A DNA stretch of 64,000 nt from Epiperipatus broadwayi (Eukaryota; Onychophora; Udeonychophora; Euonychophora; Peripatidae): positions 898,208 through 962,207 of the forward strand of contig JAQFVV010000207.1 in assembly GCA_028023455.1 (NCBI GenBank), written 5' to 3'. The notes beneath the pieces are model-generated. The model did not search any database, was not told the origin of the DNA, and saw only the letters and a program-made list of their open reading frames with translations. Positions 59,614 through 64,000 of the stretch are shown piece after piece; position 1 is the stretch's first letter; each line of letters begins with the position of its first letter. The position numbers were made by a program, and so were the translations under genes.

Positions 59614-62600
59614 TACAACAGTTTGAAATTGTTGATTATTATTCATCTAATTTTTTCCTTCATAAAAGAGAAAAAAATTGTTTTTTTCTCTTATCAGCGT
59701 TTTATCAAAAAGTATATATATTTGTCTATGCATTGATTAAATATTTTATTTAATTAATTAAAAAATATATATCTGGATTTGATTAGAAAAAAAAACAGAA
59801 ATAAGAAAAAACAAGCTGATAGCATTTTCTACTTATGCATAGTGGTATTAATAAGGTTTTAAAAACTAAAGCTGATGATTTTGGGCAGTTGTTTGTCTGA
59901 AAGAAAAAGATGAGTTGTGCACTTCTGAAAAAAAACTTTGAACAGCCCTATCCTGAAAGACTTTGATTTCTAGTAATATCTGCACAGCCATACATTTGAC
60001 CAAATGCTAACCATCACTCCCAGGGAAATAAACATTGTTATTACATGGATTAATAGTTCTTACCTTGATTGAATACTGTTTGATAATTTGATAAAAGAAC
60101 GCAATATGGATTAGACACTTATTAGTACATTTGTCTGCTTTCTTCAGTATCATGTGAGCCTCTACATAATTGTGAAGTGCAAATGCATGCCTGTTAAAAC
60201 TGTGAAGAAGATGCCTATATCAAAATCCTCATACCTTTTGCTTTTTAGTTTTGCAGAATGGAGTACAATCAAAAACTGCAATTTTAAATCATTCTCAGAC
60301 ATCTGATGAGACATGTGAGTCATCAATCAGGCATGAGATTGGTAAAAAAAAGGATATTCCAAAGAACTGCAAATGCAAAGTATTTGAATGAAATCAGTCC
60401 TCATTTATTTTTCATTCTAACATCAATATTCGCTATGAATACATTTCTAAAACTTAGCTGGTAGATGCAAAAAACTGTGTGAGTGTTCTAAATCATTAGT
60501 AGGTCAAACATTTGCACATGAACAAGGCTCCTACTCATTGTAGCATACTAACATGATGGACCACAGTATGAACATTGTGCATAATTTTTTGGCCAAAAAC
60601 AATTGTTGCATTTGAGTATCCATATTATTCTTTTGATTAGTTCCTGCAGAGTTTTGATTATTTTTAAAATGAAGTTGGTTTCAAAAAGAACAATTCATGG
60701 TTCAATTCAAACATCCAAAAACTTGGAACAAAGGGTCTTCATACAGTTCTGAAAGTTGATTTTACAGACTGCTTCAAATAATCTTACAATAATTTGCAGC
60801 AGTTTATTTACACACAAGAAGACTATTTTGACTAATCAACAATAAAAATAAAATGTATGCTTTGTTTTATACCACTCACCTATTGGCACACACTGTGTAT
60901 ATTCATACGTATTCAGCTATCCCAAGCATTCATAAAAATCAAGACAAATAATTAAGTTGTTTCAGTATCATATTCTTTTTATTTCATTTCTTGCAAAAAA
61001 GGTAACCTTAGTCCCTTCAAACATAATATTATGGCTTGCATCTCTTTCATGGTTATATAATGCATAATTAAACTATTTTTTTAACCCTATTTTTATAAAC
61101 TTTTATGTAAGCTCAAACATAACAATAATATATTCACATTTTACAAATAAAATTCAATCAAGAACAGGATAGAAAAAAATATGGGAAAAACTTAGGGTGG
61201 GAAATGGAACAAGAAGTTAAAGTGGATAACAGGTTTCTCTGGGCATTGTAGCTGAGAGAATCATGTTTCTGAAGAAGGAGAAAACAGTGCATCGCATTGC
61301 ATCACAGAATATTAAGAAGCTTTTTTTTCAGTATTAATGGTGTGTAGAATGTAATTGTGAAAAATGCAATTGTATATATTTCATGATGGGTTTTGCATTT
61401 TTTTTGTATTTGAGAAATTTACCTTTGGAAAGAAACTGAATTAAATTTAGAGAAACCTTCATCTTAAAAAAAATATTAATGCTTAAAAACAATGTTGATG
61501 ATGAATTGAATATCTTCTATTCTATTTTATTTATATATATAAAATAAACTTTATCTAGCTTCCCCAAACTCGACTGGAGGTAATTAGTTTTTCGAATTTT
61601 TTTTTTTGTTAAAAAAAAATATATATAAAAGCCATTTCTTTATGCAAAAAAAAAAAATGACTATCTTTTTCATATTCATATTCTATTATGATTATCTTTT
61701 TTTTTTTTTAAGTAAATTTTTTCTGAAAATCTATTCTCAATTTGATTACTTTTGAAGTCAATCTGTACGAGGTTTATAAAGTGATGCTTAATTTAGTATT
61801 GACTTCCCTCCGAATATAAAAAAAAAAAAAATTGAATTATAATTAAATCTTTAAACTTTGCAAATCTGTTTTTTAATTAAATATATAAAAAATATTTTTG
61901 TTGTTTTTGTCGTTTTAATTTAGTTTTGAATCTTCTTTCTGTTGAACAATTTTAGTAAATTTTAGCAACTGTAGAGTTAACCTTAATCACGTGATCTTGT
62001 TTTTATAAATGTTCACTTAAATCTAATAAAACTTTCTAATAATGTAATTTATTTATTTATTTTATCTACTTTTTTATTTTGTCTTTACAAATTTACTATT
62101 AATAAATTCATCCTATTTCTTAAGTCGTTTTTTCCCCTTCTTGTTTTAAACCTTATGTTTTTTTCATTTTAAATTGGTTTTTCAATTTATTAACAATATT
62201 TTTACTATAAAATAAAGTAAATGCAATGTCTATTAAACTGGGGATAATAAACCTTAGTAACGTCAATTTAAACTCATTAATAAATACCCAGTTTGTCGAA
62301 TTAATTTACGGAGAACGAATTGATAGTTGTGAGAGAGTTTAAATATATCCAAATATTAAAAAAATTACAAAAATATCCACTAGAGGACAGGATTAACGTT
62401 TTGGTATTTAATTTCTTTGATATTAACTCTTTTCTGATATAAAATGACATTTCATCTGAAATCTTTAAAGTAAATATTAGCTGAATATACATTTCTTACT
62501 TTTAAACTGTAATTAAACCTCTCTTCTCCTGTAAGTCTTAAACAGTACTCTCATATTTTCTTTTAATTTTTGGCGATTCTGTTTATTCATTCAGCGTGAT

Positions 62601-64000
62601 CTCTATCCCTTTCAGCGCATCTAATAATCTATCAAAATTATTTTATAATCTGAACTTTTCTTCAGTCATATCAAAAGACGCAAACATTTTGAAAATCTAC
62701 TTCACAAAGAAATTTACTTATTAAAACCATTTTTCTTTTTTTACAGTCTAATTATAAATTTATTTAAACGCACATGGTCCCTACTATCGCATTTTTACGC
62801 GCATATTCTTGAAGTTACAGTCTAATTATGCAATACTGATATAGTTATTTGTGGATATTTTTTTACTTAACAAAAATAACAAAAGGTGAAAAATATAGAT
62901 ATTTTACTAAAACAATGGTATTAAATTTATTTTATATATAAGTCACGTTTTCTACGATAATAAATATCCTCGGACATATATATATAACAGGAAGTTTCCT
63001 ATTCCCATTAAAGGAAATTTAAAATAAAGTTTATTTTGATATTGACTAGCGTGTTGCAGTAACACAGATAAGAAGACTAAATTCTCATAGGGCACGTCTC
63101 ACAAACACTAAATCGCCAGTCACTTCATCCCTGCAGGAACTCAAAAACAATCGACTTCTTCATTACTATAATAGCAGTAAATTTATTTATAACCAAATTT
63201 AAGTAAATTTATTTATAACCAAATTTAAATAATACATTTTACTTTCGTTATAAGGTTTACCTGAAACCCATTCTAAAGAAGAGCAATGGTGATTGTTTTC
63301 ATTGGGAAGATATGGCAAAGAGCTACTATTAGACTTGGTGTAGAATTATTTCAGAAAAAAATGTTTTCTGCGAAGAATTTAACACCCCATAAAATATCAT
63401 CTAAACAAAAAATGGTCCAGCATAATCTATATGTGGACATATAGTCATGTAAAACCAATCTTTAGAGCAGTTTCTATTTCTCTCTCTCTTCTTTCTTTCT
63501 GGCCATTTTTTTTACCTTGGAGTTAAATGAACACATTCATATATAGGAATAACTTTTTTTTTTTAAAAAAATTTTGATATATATAATGCAACCACAAGAA
63601 AAAAATTGCTTTAGAAATGAGTTTAGTATGTAAATATGTTCACTTTTATTTTTCTGATTGATATTTTTGCAGTGCTGTCTTTTAATTTTTTCTCAATTAA
63701 TGTTTGGTTTTGAAATATTCTGACATCATGTCTAATTATATGTTTCCGATGTATTCCATTCTCTGCCATATCTTTTCAATCAATGAACTTGTTTAGAATG
63801 TTTTTGAGATAATCTTTATAACATTCATCAATCTACAACCCCAGGGAAAGTGATATTCAACATCATCATAAAACATCCTTTTAGGAAGTGTAGGATTATT
63901 TGTTAATTTTACATCTTCGATCCAATGAAGATGTGATTATTATAATAGTGGACTCTATAGTATTACATCCTGAAAGTTGAAAACATAATGATTGATTTCA
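59614..64000. other. non-coding end of window, little recognised
   Basis: No gene or known element is supported. Homopolymer runs are common at 61.3-61.9 kb. A direct 26-base duplication (agtaaatttatttataacca, ending in aattta) lies at 63177-63229. The frame at 62301-62492 (-) has no domain. Confidence 0.45.

Noticed and set aside
1-64000. CRISPR array, operon structure or prokaryotic genes
   Set aside because: No regularly spaced direct repeats with unique spacers, no dense coding and no ribosome-binding sites; the content is eukaryotic transposon-rich DNA.

Overview
This is AT-rich, non-coding eukaryotic (metazoan-type) DNA with one 500-base assembly gap (29956-30455). I find no host protein-coding gene, rRNA or convincing functional tRNA gene. 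Almost everything recognisable is transposable-element sequence, mostly decayed. Three broad signs fit a large invertebrate genome: many RTE-type LINE copies with TGATGA-type 3' tails, a Jockey-like LINE ending in a TTGAATTGAATT-type tail, and a coiled-coil gag-type LTR element. An arthropod is a reasonable guess, but the sequence does not fix the species and other AT-rich invertebrates remain possible.

Layout. 1-7 kb: tRNA-derived SINE fragments, a short hairpin MITE and the first copy of a 390-bp dispersed repeat. 7.1-10.0 kb: a nearly full-length but decayed Jockey-type LINE (+). 10.7-18.2 kb: the second 390-bp copy, more SINEs, MITEs and an RTE tail fragment. 19.3-24.1 kb: an unidentified GC-richer block, an RTE fragment (-), a 2.9-kb LINE of another clade (-) and an exact 56-bp tandem duplication. 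25.2-26.4 kb: a foldback element of four alternating inverted arms with a 13-bp direct repeat at its edges. 26.6-29.96 kb: an LTR retrotransposon whose visible interior encodes only a broken gag-like coiled-coil protein and no pol. 33.7-35.5 kb: an RTE copy (-) split by a second RTE insertion (+) with a 14-bp target-site duplication, and by a hairpin element with a 13-bp duplication. 40.7-43.7 kb: LINE 3' ends, an RTE copy carrying another hairpin insertion, and a SINE. 44.9-47.6 kb: unidentified GC-richer blocks and a Jockey-like fragment. 48.6-52.9 kb: two decayed RTE copies, one holding a 443-bp near-perfect hairpin MITE at a TA site. 55.4-59.6 kb: another MITE, a telomere-like tract, and the best preserved RTE copy (-) with an insertion in its endonuclease. 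The last 4 kb holds nothing I recognise.

How the parts relate. RTE LINEs are the dominant and repeated substrate: other elements land in them, so insertion boundaries and target-site duplications can be read against sister copies in the same window. The most coherent unexplained signal is a set of small hairpin elements (25.2, 34.9, 41.9 and 59.1 kb) bounded by 11-13-bp direct repeats. That is longer than expected for TA, TTAA or 8-bp DNA transposons, and resembles either Mutator-like/foldback transposition or LINE-driven (target-primed) mobilisation of hairpin sequences.
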